NCBI RefSeq assembly: GCF_009388985.1
Contig: NZ_CP036422.1
Coordinates: 3,796,501 to 3,860,500 of the forward strand
DNA length: 64,000 bases
Source of the DNA: Halioglobus maricola
Lineage (GTDB): Bacteria > Pseudomonadota > Gammaproteobacteria > Pseudomonadales > Halieaceae
Direction of reading: 5' to 3'
A program made the translations under genes and the position numbers. Below the pieces are notes generated by a model, which had not been told where the DNA came from, ran no database searches, and was given only the letters and a program-made list of their open reading frames with translations. Shown here piece by piece: positions 26,064-34,294 of the stretch. Numbering within the stretch: position 1 is the stretch's first letter; every line of letters starts with the position of its first letter.

Positions 26064-27146
26064 CTAGAGCTGCGGCCTTAGTTGCTCCTCGCAGGCCGCC
26101 ACAACAGCGTCTACAGTCACCTGCGTCATACATACCTGTTCTTCCAACGGGCACACGTTTTTGTGGCAGGGCCCACAGGGCACATTGACTTTTACAATGC
26201 TTTCTCTGACGTATGAGGTGTCGGTCCAACGCTGTTCGGTGGGGCCAAACACGGTCACCAGGGGCGTATCGAAGGCGCGGCCAAATTGGCGCGGCCCGGT
26301 ATCATTCCCCAGCAGCAGGTCTGCGTCAGCGATCAACGACTTGAGCTCTCCCAGGCTGAGACAGGGCTCGGTCAGCAGGAAACACTGTTCATGCATGGCG
26401 TCGCGAACAAGCTCTGCCAATGCTTCTTCGCCTGGCCCGGGTGGAATAACAATAGCTGCACCGAAACGCCGTACCAGCTGGTCAGCCACCTCCGCAAAGC
26501 GCTCTGGTGGCCAGTACCTGGACGCGCCAAAGCCCGCGCCGGGACACAGGACAACCAACGGCTGCTCCGGGCGAACACCTTCTCCGGCAAGGCGCTGCAC
26601 GACAGCGGCATCAGCGTGATCAACGAGAAACAGCTGTAGCTCGTCACCGGGATGTGCCATCCCCAACGCGGCTGCAAGCACCGCGTAATAGTCGCAAAGG
26701 GGCATAGGCTCATAGCCACCCCTGATCTTGTTCGGAACAGCAACTCGATCGGTGAGTAGCAATCCACGCCCATTGCGACTGAAACCCAGTCGATGTTTGG
26801 CGTCCGCCCGAAAACATAGCCAGGCACTGCGCAGCGAATCGGGCAACATTACCGCGAGGTCAAACTCCTGCGCTTTTAGTTCACTCAACAGCTGTTGCCG
26901 GGCCGACTTCGCCTCGGGTGTTTTGTCGCGAGGCGCGTGGAAGTGGGCGTGGTTCAGCCAGGGGCTTCCCTCGAGCAGCGGAAGCAGAGGGCGATTCATC
27001 AGCAAATGAATCTGCGCTTCTGGAAATCGCGCGAAGAGACCGCGGATGAATGGCGTTGCCATAGCGACCTCGCCCACCCGATCTGGCAAAACCAGTAAAA
27101 CGCGACGGGGCGAAGGGGCGAACCGGATAAGCTGCTGTGACGTCAA
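26064..27146 (-). CDS. Family 9 glycosyltransferase (heptosyltransferase II-like)
   Basis: 360 aa cytosolic GT-B enzyme of family GT9, which transfers heptose to the inner core of lipopolysaccharide. Typical parts are RVLLVLPDRVGEVAMATPFIRGL at the N-terminus, CPGAGFGASRYWPPERFAEVA in the middle, ADLLLGNDTGPRQFGRAF for donor binding and the cysteine-rich CGPCHKNVCPLEEQVCM near the C-terminus, a hallmark of WaaF-like proteins. In standard WaaF the first motif reads G-D-x-V-M/L; here it is G-E-V-A. It heads the minus-strand glycan group and diverges from the methyltransferase-like gene at 27272. Confidence 0.88.
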   Translation of the reverse strand: MTSQQLIRFAPSPRRVLLVLPDRVGEVAMATPFIRGLFARFPEAQIHLLMNRPLLPLLEGSPWLNHAHFHAPRDKTPEAKSARQQLLSELKAQEFDLAVMLPDSLRSAWLCFRADAKHRLGFSRNGRGLLLTDRVAVPNKIRGGYEPMPLCDYYAVLAAALGMAHPGDELQLFLVDHADAAVVQRLAGEGVRPEQPLVVLCPGAGFGASRYWPPERFAEVADQLVRRFGAAIVIPPGPGEEALAELVRDAMHEQCFLLTEPCLSLGELKSLIADADLLLGNDTGPRQFGRAFDTPLVTVFGPTEQRWTDTSYVRESIVKVNVPCGPCHKNVCPLEEQVCMTQVTVDAVVAACEEQLRPQL

Positions 27147-27271
27147 GCTGGTGTTGCTCCTGGAACAGGGGGCGCATGAACAGACGCGCAGTATATATTC
27201 GGACTCAAATCCCGGCTACACTGCCCAGCGCCAGACCGCGCGCGAGCGGGGCGAAATAGAGAGGAACTATC

Positions 27272-28126
27272 ATGCGTTTTGTAAAAACCTGTTTTGCTGT
27301 GGCTGCCCTGTCAGCCTGCAGCGCCACTGCCACCTTCGCCGCTGACATCGATCCGGCCCTCACTGCCATCGTAGAAGCGCGCAGCGAAGAGGACCGCGCG
27401 CGCGACAGCGCCCGTCACCCGGCAGAGACTCTCTCATTTTTCCAGGTAGAGCCTGGCATGACCGTGGCCGAAGCACTGCCTGGTAGCGGCTGGTACACGA
27501 AAATACTGGCGCCCTACCTCGGCTCAGACGGCACCTTGTATGGCGTCGACTATGTGGCACGCATGTGGCCGCTGTTCAGTTTCGCGACTGAAGAGTGGGT
27601 TGAAAAGCGTATAGCGGCGATGGGCGATTTTGACAACAAGGTGGCCGGTTTCACCGACAACCGCATCAAAGCCAAAGGCTTCACCTTCAACTCGGTACCA
27701 GAAGACGCTGTGGGCTCGGTAGATCGCTTCCTGTTCATCCGCGCACTGCACAATCTCAATCGTTTTGAAGAAACGGCAGGCACCCGCACTCAGGCCCTGG
27801 CCAGTGTTCGTGGCATGTTGAAACAAGACGGCCTGGTAGGCGTCGTGCAACACCGCTTGCCCGAAAGCGCGGCGGCAGAAGGCTCCGATGGCAGCCGCGG
27901 CTACCTCAAGCAATCCGATGTGATTGCGATGTTTGAGGAAGCAGGGTTTGAATTGGTCGCCAGCAGCGAAATCAACGCCAATCCGAAAGACAAGCCGGGC
28001 GCCGAAGACGTGGTGTGGCGCCTGCCCCCCCGCTTGCGAGGCAGCGAGGAAAACCCGGAAATGCGCGCCGCCATGACCGCCATAGGCGAGTCCGATCGCA
28101 TGACGCTGACCTTTCGCAAGAAATAA
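27272..28126 (+). CDS. Exported SAM-methyltransferase-like protein
   Basis: 284 aa. A clear signal peptide (MRFVKTCFAVAALSACSATATFAADI) precedes a class I methyltransferase fold of the kind found in COG4798. The usual glycine-rich SAM motif I is replaced by VAEALPGSGWYTKILAPYLG, and motif II appears in GTLYGVDYVA. Other fold-typical parts are RFLFIRALHNLNRF and VGVVQHRLPES. SAM is a cytosolic cofactor, so an exported methyltransferase fold is puzzling; the protein may have lost catalysis and bind another ligand. It stands alone, divergent from the heptosyltransferase-like gene. Confidence 0.8.
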   Translation: MRFVKTCFAVAALSACSATATFAADIDPALTAIVEARSEEDRARDSARHPAETLSFFQVEPGMTVAEALPGSGWYTKILAPYLGSDGTLYGVDYVARMWPLFSFATEEWVEKRIAAMGDFDNKVAGFTDNRIKAKGFTFNSVPEDAVGSVDRFLFIRALHNLNRFEETAGTRTQALASVRGMLKQDGLVGVVQHRLPESAAAEGSDGSRGYLKQSDVIAMFEEAGFELVASSEINANPKDKPGAEDVVWRLPPRLRGSEENPEMRAAMTAIGESDRMTLTFRKK

Positions 28127-28171
28127 CCTTTGGTTATAAAGAATAATAAGAAAATGTCATGACGGAATTTC

Positions 28172-28199
28172 TTGCCCTCTGAAAGCAGCCTCTTATACT
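28172..28199 (+). promoter_or_regulatory. Sigma-70-like promoter
   Basis: TTGCCC (28172-28177) and TATACT (28194-28199) are 16 nt apart and match the sigma-70 consensus at most positions. Transcription would begin near 28206, just before the structured stretch that ends in a terminator. Confidence 0.5.
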
Positions 28200-28205
28200 G
28201 AGGTC

Positions 28206-28415
28206 GTAACTTGCTGAAACGCACTCACGCATGGGGTGAGCGCGCTTCGCTAAGGCGAGTACGTTTAGGGGACGCCGATGGCCGTTTGTCAGAGACAGCC
28301 ATCATCGCCAGAGGGACCTGATCCGGTAGCGGGCCGGCACGACCTAGTAAGGCAACAAGTTAAAGCATTGCCCCTGACCCAAACCCCGAAGCAAGGATTG
28401 CTTCGGGGTTTTTTT
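28206..28415 (+). ncRNA. Candidate structured non-coding RNA or leader, about 210 nt
   Basis: The stretch begins just after a sigma-70-like promoter and ends in a strong intrinsic terminator. Visible structure includes hairpin CTCAC-N7-GTGAG (28223-28239), a long imperfect hairpin GATGGC...TGTC-AGA-GACA-GCCATC (28277-28303), CCGG pairing at 28323-28337, and a long-range stem TTAGGGG (28265-28271) with CCCCTGA (28371-28377) that encloses the middle. GGA words occur in several unpaired places. I compared it by eye with 6S, SRP, tmRNA and the TPP, yybP and c-di-GMP riboswitches and found no real match. It could be a trans-acting small RNA or an attenuated leader of the lipid genes downstream. 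Confidence 0.4.
28382..28415 (+). terminator. Strong rho-independent terminator
   Basis: AACCCCGAAGCAA pairs perfectly with TTGCTTCGGGGTT (13 bp) around the loop GGA, and seven T follow or overlap the stem base. It lies 52 nt before the HAD-PlsC start codon, too far from the methyltransferase stop codon (about 255 nt) to be its obvious terminator. Confidence 0.9.
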
Positions 28416-28467
28416 ATCCTCATCCTTTTTACGCTATGCTTGTGGGGATATTCCAACGAGTTATCCC

Positions 28468-30030
28468 ATGGCCAGCATCGACCAACTTCTCGAAGACATA
28501 GAGAACGCCCCAGAGGGCCCTGAAGTCCTCGCTATTTTCGATTTCGACGGCACCATCATTTCAGGTTTTTCCGCGACAGTATTTATCCGCGAGCAGGTGC
28601 GCCGCGGCGATCTGTCCCCGCGCGAATTTGTAGAGTTAGCATCCGCCATGACCAGCTTCGGCATGGGCTCACTGGGCTTCTCCGGCATGATGGCGGTCAA
28701 TGCCCAGTTCATGCGCGGCATTGAGGAGGACAGCTACTACGAGGTCGGAGAAGAGCTCTACCGCAAACAAATCGCGCGCAAGGTTTACCCAGAGTCGCGA
28801 GCGCTTATTGAAGCCCATATCGCCAGGGGGCATACGGTATCCATCATCTCCTCCGCGACGCCCTATCAGGTAGAACCAGCGGCTCGGGACCTCGATATCG
28901 AGCACGTGATGTGCACACACCTTGAAGTCGCCAATGGCCGCTTTACCGGTGGCGTTGTCAGCCCGACCTGTTTCGGCCAGGGCAAGGTAGATGCTGCGGA
29001 AAACCTCGCCGCCGAGGTGGATGGTGACCTCGACGACAGTTTCTTCTACTCCGACAGCACCGACGATATTTTGCTGCTGGAACGCGTGGGCCATCCCCGC
29101 GCCCTTAACCCCAGCGACAAGTTGGGACGCATAGCGCAGAAAAAACACTGGCCGGCAGCCAATTTTGGCAGCCGTGGCCGCCCCAGCCTGACCCAGTTCG
29201 TGCGCTCCGTGGCTGCCACCAGCAGTCTCGTCACCAGTTTCGCCGCAGGTCTGCCGATATATGCCCTGACCGGCTCGCGCCGCGCTTCCAACAATTTTTC
29301 ATTCTCATTGTTTGCCGACACGGCCTCAGCTCTGATCGGCCTCGACCTCAATGTGGAGGGGGAAGAATACCTCTGGTCACATCGACCGGCGGTGTTTGTC
29401 TTCAACCACCAGAGCAAGGCAGATGTTGTCATCACTGCCAGCCTGCTGCGGCGAGACATCGCCGGCATCGGCAAACAGGAAATCAAGTCTGAAACCCCCA
29501 TTCTCGGCAAGGTATTGGAAATGGGCGGTGTGGTATTTATCGATCGCAGTAATGCCAAGAGCGCCATTGAGTCAATGGAACCGCTGGTTGAGGCCATGCG
29601 CACAGAGGGCAAATCTGTGGTGCTGGCACCGGAAGGTACTCGCACCGTATCGCCGAAGCTGGCGCCGTTCAAGAAAGGCGCATTCCACATCGCTATGCAG
29701 GCAGGCGTGCCGATGATACCCATCGTCATCCGCAACGCCGGTGATGTCGCACCCAAAGGCGATTTCGTATTCCGTCCGGCAACGGTCGACGTAGAAATAT
29801 TGCCTCCTGTGGACACCGACGACTGGAGCATAGACACTATTGATGACCATGTGCGCGATGTGCGCAATATGTTCGCCCGCGCCCTGGGCCAACCAGAAGA
29901 GGCTAAGCCCAAGCGCAAGCGCGTGGCCACCAAAAAGAAGGCCGCTGCAAAAAAGGCAGCCCCAAAAAAGAAGAAGGCTGCTCCACGCAGGGCGAAGGCA
30001 AAGAAATCCACTAGAAACCAGGAGAAATAA
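28468..30030 (+). CDS. HAD-IB phosphatase fused to PlsC acyltransferase, lysine-rich tail
   Basis: 520 aa fusion. Residues 20-225 are a SerB-like HAD-IB phosphatase: FDFDGTI gives the nucleophile Asp25 and Asp27, IISSATPYQVEP holds the Ser/Thr, and FFYSDSTDD the last acidic residues. Residues 290-470 are a 1-acylglycerol-3-phosphate acyltransferase with His314-x4-Asp319 (NHQSKAD) and EGTR at 389-392, adding the second acyl chain in phosphatidic acid synthesis. Fusions of this type occur in many bacteria. Residues 480-520 are unusual: 21 of 41 residues are Lys or Arg among Ala and Pro, like the tail of histone H1 or AlgP. The gene is 5 nt upstream of the PlsB-like gene and forms an operon with it and gpsA. 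Confidence 0.92.
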   Translation: MASIDQLLEDIENAPEGPEVLAIFDFDGTIISGFSATVFIREQVRRGDLSPREFVELASAMTSFGMGSLGFSGMMAVNAQFMRGIEEDSYYEVGEELYRKQIARKVYPESRALIEAHIARGHTVSIISSATPYQVEPAARDLDIEHVMCTHLEVANGRFTGGVVSPTCFGQGKVDAAENLAAEVDGDLDDSFFYSDSTDDILLLERVGHPRALNPSDKLGRIAQKKHWPAANFGSRGRPSLTQFVRSVAATSSLVTSFAAGLPIYALTGSRRASNNFSFSLFADTASALIGLDLNVEGEEYLWSHRPAVFVFNHQSKADVVITASLLRRDIAGIGKQEIKSETPILGKVLEMGGVVFIDRSNAKSAIESMEPLVEAMRTEGKSVVLAPEGTRTVSPKLAPFKKGAFHIAMQAGVPMIPIVIRNAGDVAPKGDFVFRPATVDVEILPPVDTDDWSIDTIDDHVRDVRNMFARALGQPEEAKPKRKRVATKKKAAAKKAAPKKKKAAPRRAKAKKSTRNQEK

Positions 30031-30035
30031 CTCGC

Positions 30036-32363
30036 GTGACCCTGGAACAGTTCTACGAAAAGAATAACCCCTGGCCAGATCGCAGCAACCAGAAAGTCCT
30101 GTTCATTCTCGATGCACGCAACAGCCTCGAAGAGGAGATGTTGCGCAAGTGGATAGGCTCCCATAGCGACCCCTCGGCCAGCTTTGATGCACCCCAGGTT
30201 TGCATTGACCTGAAGGATGAAAAGACCGGTTTCGACAGCGGCCAGCTGGTAATGTCCCTGGCGCTGCCACCCGAGACGATCATCGCCCCCCTGCGAGTCG
30301 CCTGGTCTTCAGGCGACAACCGCGGCCGCCTCCGTTACCTGATACTGCGTGATCCACGCAAGCCATCCCCGCGCCAGGGCCAGAAGATTCTCTCCGAGCA
30401 CCCCGAACGCGTCACACTTATGGCGGGTGCGCCAGACACCATGGCCAACCTGCGCCAGCGCTTCGAAGATCAGCACTCGGACGAACGCGCCGCCTCGCAG
30501 AGTGAATTTGCCAACTTCGTGGCTCGCCAGGCTGCGCTCGTGCTGGACATGGAGGAGCGCAAACTCAAGGGTGGGCGCTACAAAATGCCGCGGCACGTAG
30601 CCGCCACGCTGATGGCCAGTGCCGAGTACAACGCAGATCTCGAGCAGCTGGCCAAAGACAGCGGCCGCCCCAAAGATGAGTTAATGAAGGAGGCAGCTGA
30701 ATATATGAAGGAGATGGTTTCTGCGCCCTCCTCCTTCTGGATCGACTTCTACGCCCGCTTCAACAACTACTGCCTCGGCCTAGGTTATGAGGAGGACATC
30801 GTCTACGACCGGGTGGCCCTGAAAAAGATCCGACACATGGTGCGCAACAATCCATCCATGCTGCTGTGGACCCACAAAACCTACCTCGACGGCATGGTCG
30901 TACCCAAGGTGATGTACGACAACGACTTCCCCATGCCCCATATGTTCGGTGGCGCCAACTTGAACTTCCCGGGGCTGGGCTACCTGCTACACCGGGCGGG
31001 CGCCATTTTTATCAAGCGCAGTTTCCAGGACAACGAGGTCTATAAAATCACCCTGCGGCACTACATCGGCTACCTGATGGAGAAACGTTTTCCCATGAAC
31101 TGGGCCTTTGAAGGCACCCGGTCACGCATGGGCAAGCTGATGCCGCCACGCTACGGCCTGCTGAAGTACGTACTGGAGGCCTGCCACCATACCGGGGCGG
31201 AGAACATTCATATCATCCCTGTCTCGATCAGCTACGACATCATTCGCGATGTCGAGGAATACGCCACCGAACAAACCGGTCGCGGCAAGGGCGCCGAGTC
31301 GCTGAAATGGTTCATCGGCTACGTACGCAGCCTCGCCCGTCCGATGGGCAAGGTGTATATGGACATCGGTGAACCCGTGGTACTTAAAAAGGCGCCGGAC
31401 CCGGACGATCGCCTGGCCCTGTCCAAAATCGCCTTTGAAGTGGCGGTGGAAGCCAATGAGGTCACACCAATCACCTTGCCGTCACTTGTCACCATGAGCT
31501 TACTCGGTGCTGCGCCCAAAGCCCTCACCGAAACTGAACTGGTAGAAGACCTGAACGCGCTCCTGCAATGGGCAGAAAGTCGGCAGCTGCGTATTTCGCC
31601 GGACTTCGACCGCGACTTCGCTGACCAGATGGAAGGCCCTCTGGGCATCATGCTCAAGGAAAATATCGTGACCCGCTACGACGAGGGTCCCGAGGTAGTC
31701 TATGGCATCGGCCTTGAGCAACACCCGGTCGCCAGTTACTACCGCAACACTGTCATCCACTTCTTCGTCAACAAGGCCATCATCGAGCTGGCATTGGTGA
31801 AGGCCAGCGAGAACCAGGAAGGGGAAGCCGTGTCCGTGTTCTGGAACGAGGTGGACCAACTGCGCGATCTGTTCAAGTTTGAATTTTTCTACGCACCCAC
31901 AGAAGAGTTCCATCAACAGATCCGAGACGAGCTGGCGCACTACAGCGACGACTGGGAAACCTTGTTGAATCAAGGCGCAGCAGGCTTCGGCACGCTGTTA
32001 CAGAACATGGCGCCACTGGTCGCTCACGTGACCCTGCTGACTTACGCTGAGGCCTACTCCGTGGTTGCTGCCATGCTCGCGCGCAAGGAAGCTCATGAAT
32101 CGGTGGAACAGGCAGAATGCATCGCCGATGCCCTCACCTATGGCCGCCAGGCCTATCTACAGCGGCGTATTTCCAGCGAGTCCTCCATCGGAAAACTGCT
32201 CTTCAAGAACGCCTACAAAATGCTGCAGGGCCGGGAGCTGACAGAGGGAGGCCCGGATTCCCTCAAGGAGCGCCGGGTTGAGCTGTCCCGCGAACTGCGT
32301 GAGTTGCTGCGACGCATCGATGTTATTCGCGCTATCGGTGTCGCCAGCCGCGGCGCCAGTTAA
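30036..32363 (+). CDS. Glycerol-3-phosphate acyltransferase, PlsB-like
   Basis: 775 aa, near the length of E. coli PlsB (807 aa). Acyltransferase motif I, His280-x4-Asp285 in WTHKTYLDG, and EGTR at 359-362 in FEGTRSRMGK are present, with AGAIFIKRSF between them and IIPVSISYD after. It transfers the first acyl chain to glycerol 3-phosphate at the inner membrane. The N-terminal 230 residues are a poorly conserved region. Translation starts at GTG, 5 nt after the HAD-PlsC stop codon, with GGAG 11 nt upstream. With PlsC before and GpsA after, the operon covers glycerol 3-phosphate production and both acylations. Confidence 0.88.
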   Translation: MTLEQFYEKNNPWPDRSNQKVLFILDARNSLEEEMLRKWIGSHSDPSASFDAPQVCIDLKDEKTGFDSGQLVMSLALPPETIIAPLRVAWSSGDNRGRLRYLILRDPRKPSPRQGQKILSEHPERVTLMAGAPDTMANLRQRFEDQHSDERAASQSEFANFVARQAALVLDMEERKLKGGRYKMPRHVAATLMASAEYNADLEQLAKDSGRPKDELMKEAAEYMKEMVSAPSSFWIDFYARFNNYCLGLGYEEDIVYDRVALKKIRHMVRNNPSMLLWTHKTYLDGMVVPKVMYDNDFPMPHMFGGANLNFPGLGYLLHRAGAIFIKRSFQDNEVYKITLRHYIGYLMEKRFPMNWAFEGTRSRMGKLMPPRYGLLKYVLEACHHTGAENIHIIPVSISYDIIRDVEEYATEQTGRGKGAESLKWFIGYVRSLARPMGKVYMDIGEPVVLKKAPDPDDRLALSKIAFEVAVEANEVTPITLPSLVTMSLLGAAPKALTETELVEDLNALLQWAESRQLRISPDFDRDFADQMEGPLGIMLKENIVTRYDEGPEVVYGIGLEQHPVASYYRNTVIHFFVNKAIIELALVKASENQEGEAVSVFWNEVDQLRDLFKFEFFYAPTEEFHQQIRDELAHYSDDWETLLNQGAAGFGTLLQNMAPLVAHVTLLTYAEAYSVVAAMLARKEAHESVEQAECIADALTYGRQAYLQRRISSESSIGKLLFKNAYKMLQGRELTEGGPDSLKERRVELSRELRELLRRIDVIRAIGVASRGAS

Positions 32364-32373
32364 GGAGTAAGAC

Positions 32374-33378
32374 ATGAAGCAACTCAAAGTCGCCGTTCTG
32401 GGCGGCGGTTCATGGGGCACTACCGTAGCCTCGCTGGTCGCGCGCAACACCGACGTCATCATCTGGGCCCGCGACCCCGACACCGTGACTGAAATCAACG
32501 CCGAGCAAACCAACAGCAAGTATCTTCCCGGCGCCAAACTCAACAGCGGCCTGACGGCGACCAACGACATCGGCGAAGCAGTCGCTGGCGCCGACATCAT
32601 TGTCATGGGCATTCCCTCGCAAAATTTCCGCAACGTGCTTCAGGAAGTCACCAAACACATCCGCGCCTGGGTACCGGTGATCAGCCTGACCAAGGGCCTC
32701 GAGGCCGGCACACAACTGCGGATGACCGAAATCATCCAGCAGGAATTACCCGGCCACCCGGTAGGAGTGCTTACCGGCCCCAACCTCGCGCGCGAAATCA
32801 TGGCGGGTCAGGCGGCGGCCAGTGTGATTGCCATGGAAGACGAGATCATCGTCAAGGAACTGCAGGAAGTGTTTAAGAGCGGCCTGTTCCGGGTTTACAC
32901 CAATACCGATGTCATTGGCTGTGAACTTGGCGGCGTTCTCAAAAACATCATTGCCATCGCGGTAGGCATGGGGGACGGCCAGGGCGCAGGCGACAACACC
33001 CGAGCGGCCCTGATTACCCGGGGCCTGTCCGAAATTACCCGCCTTGGCACAGCCATGGGCGGAAAAGCAGAAACCTTCTCCGGCCTCGCCGGCATGGGTG
33101 ACATGATCGCCACCTGCACCAGTTCCCAGAGTCGCAACCGCCATGTGGGTATCGAGCTCGGCAAGGGACGCTCCATGGAGGACATCATCGAAGAGATGAC
33201 CATGGTGGCCGAAGGTGCCAAAAGTGCCCCCGCAGTCATGGCACTCGCTGCCAAACACGGCGTTGAAATGCCCATCGCGGAAGATGTATCGCGCGTCCTC
33301 GCCGGTGATGCCACAGCCAGCCGGGCCTTCCGGGGGCTCCTGCGCGTTGTCGCCGGCGCAGAGTCAGAGCCCGGCTGA
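32374..33378 (+). CDS. gpsA: NAD(P)-dependent glycerol-3-phosphate dehydrogenase
   Basis: 334 aa, full length. The cofactor motif VLGGGSWGTTVAS is at the N-terminus, KGLE and LTGPNLAREIMAGQAAAS carry substrate contacts, the catalytic lysine is in GCELGGVLKNIIAIAVGMGDG, and NTRAALITRGLSE and FSGLAGMGDMIATCTSSQSRNR are typical GpsA signatures. It reduces dihydroxyacetone phosphate to glycerol 3-phosphate, the substrate of the acyltransferase encoded immediately upstream. A ribosome binding site (AAGGAG) precedes the ATG 10 nt after the upstream stop codon. Confidence 0.96.
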   Translation: MKQLKVAVLGGGSWGTTVASLVARNTDVIIWARDPDTVTEINAEQTNSKYLPGAKLNSGLTATNDIGEAVAGADIIVMGIPSQNFRNVLQEVTKHIRAWVPVISLTKGLEAGTQLRMTEIIQQELPGHPVGVLTGPNLAREIMAGQAAASVIAMEDEIIVKELQEVFKSGLFRVYTNTDVIGCELGGVLKNIIAIAVGMGDGQGAGDNTRAALITRGLSEITRLGTAMGGKAETFSGLAGMGDMIATCTSSQSRNRHVGIELGKGRSMEDIIEEMTMVAEGAKSAPAVMALAAKHGVEMPIAEDVSRVLAGDATASRAFRGLLRVVAGAESEPG

Positions 33379-33454
33379 CGGTAGCGATTTCGCCGTCCCT
33401 GAGGCAGAATGGTCGAAAAATACAATTACCCGATACAACCGGGACGTGAAGACC

Positions 33455-34294
33455 ATGCGAATTGCCAAGACCCTGTGCACGGGGCTGGCCATCTGGGCCT
33501 GTGCTACAACAGCTGCCCTTGCCGGCACCTCTAAATTTACCGACCTGCCCGGCAACCCCGGCCTGAAGTCGGCCTCCGCCATCGTTCTCGATGACGAGGG
33601 CAACGTCATCTACGGCAAGGACGTCGATACTGTGCGCCCCATTGCCTCGATCACCAAAATGATGACCGCCATGGTGATCCTCGACTCCGGTATACCGCTG
33701 GACGAAAAAATCACGATCACCAAGGATGACCGCGACCTGATCCGACTCACCGGCTCGCGCCTTGAATATGGCGCCACCTTAAGCCGCCGCGAAATGCTCC
33801 TGCTGGCACTCATGTCATCCGAGAATCGGGCAGCTACTGCACTTGGGCGCACTTACCCGGGTGGCATGGATAATTTTCTAGCGCACATGAATCGTAAGGC
33901 TCGCGCCCTGGGCATGAGCAACAGTCACTTTGCCGACCCTGCCGGCCTGAAGTCAGAAAACGTCTCCACTGCCAGCGACCTGGCGAAAATGGTTGAGGCG
34001 GCCGATGGCTACCCACTCATTACCGAGGCCAGCACCACGACCCGCATGGATGTCTATCCCTACCGCGGGCGCGGCAACCTCACCTACGGCAACACCAACC
34101 GCCTGCTAAAGAACAAGAACTGGGACATCGAACTCTCCAAGACCGGCTACATCAACGAAGCTGGTCGCTGTCTCGTCATGCAGGCCAATATCGAGGGCGA
34201 GGATGTCTCCATCGTTTTGCTCAACTCCTTCGGTAAACTCACACCCTTCGGCGATTCCAATCGCCTGCGTAAATGGATGCTGGCAAACAGTTAA
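33455..34294 (+). CDS. D-alanyl-D-alanine endopeptidase, PBP7-like
   Basis: 279 aa from ATG 33455, which follows GGGACGTGAAGACC. The signal peptide ends near residue 23 (TTAALAG). The three penicillin-binding motifs are Ser65-x-x-Lys68 (SITK), Ser-Glu-Asn (SEN, 122-124) and Lys-Thr-Gly in ELSKTGYINEAG. The size matches PbpG, which cleaves cross-links between peptidoglycan stems in the periplasm. A longer frame reaching back into gpsA (from 33215) is not used because it would overlap gpsA and lack the signal peptide at its end. Its stop overlaps the start of the next gene by 1 nt (TAATG). Confidence 0.92.
   Translation: MRIAKTLCTGLAIWACATTAALAGTSKFTDLPGNPGLKSASAIVLDDEGNVIYGKDVDTVRPIASITKMMTAMVILDSGIPLDEKITITKDDRDLIRLTGSRLEYGATLSRREMLLLALMSSENRAATALGRTYPGGMDNFLAHMNRKARALGMSNSHFADPAGLKSENVSTASDLAKMVEAADGYPLITEASTTTRMDVYPYRGRGNLTYGNTNRLLKNKNWDIELSKTGYINEAGRCLVMQANIEGEDVSIVLLNSFGKLTPFGDSNRLRKWMLANS

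Larger units (their letters stand above)
28127..28467. other. Gene-free interval holding a terminated transcript candidate
   Basis: 341 nt between two plus-strand genes. The first 45 nt are AT-rich. A promoter-like element, a structured stretch and a strong terminator follow (listed separately). The last 50 nt carry the promoter and ribosome binding site of the HAD-PlsC gene, whose ATG at 28468 is preceded by weakly purine-rich sequence. No peptide-coding frame with a good ribosome binding site was found. Confidence 0.6.

Noticed and set aside
28206..28380. Partial resemblance to a TPP riboswitch (ACCTGATCCGG near 28315-28326) and to the yybP-type AGGGGA word
   Set aside because: The remaining conserved parts of either riboswitch (for example CUGAGA with the usual second helix, or GGGGAGUAGC) are absent, and no thiamine or manganese gene follows. 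I kept it as an unassigned RNA.
33215..33454. N-terminal extension of the PBP7-like protein reaching into gpsA
   Set aside because: It overlaps conserved gpsA sequence, lacks a ribosome binding site and hides the signal peptide.
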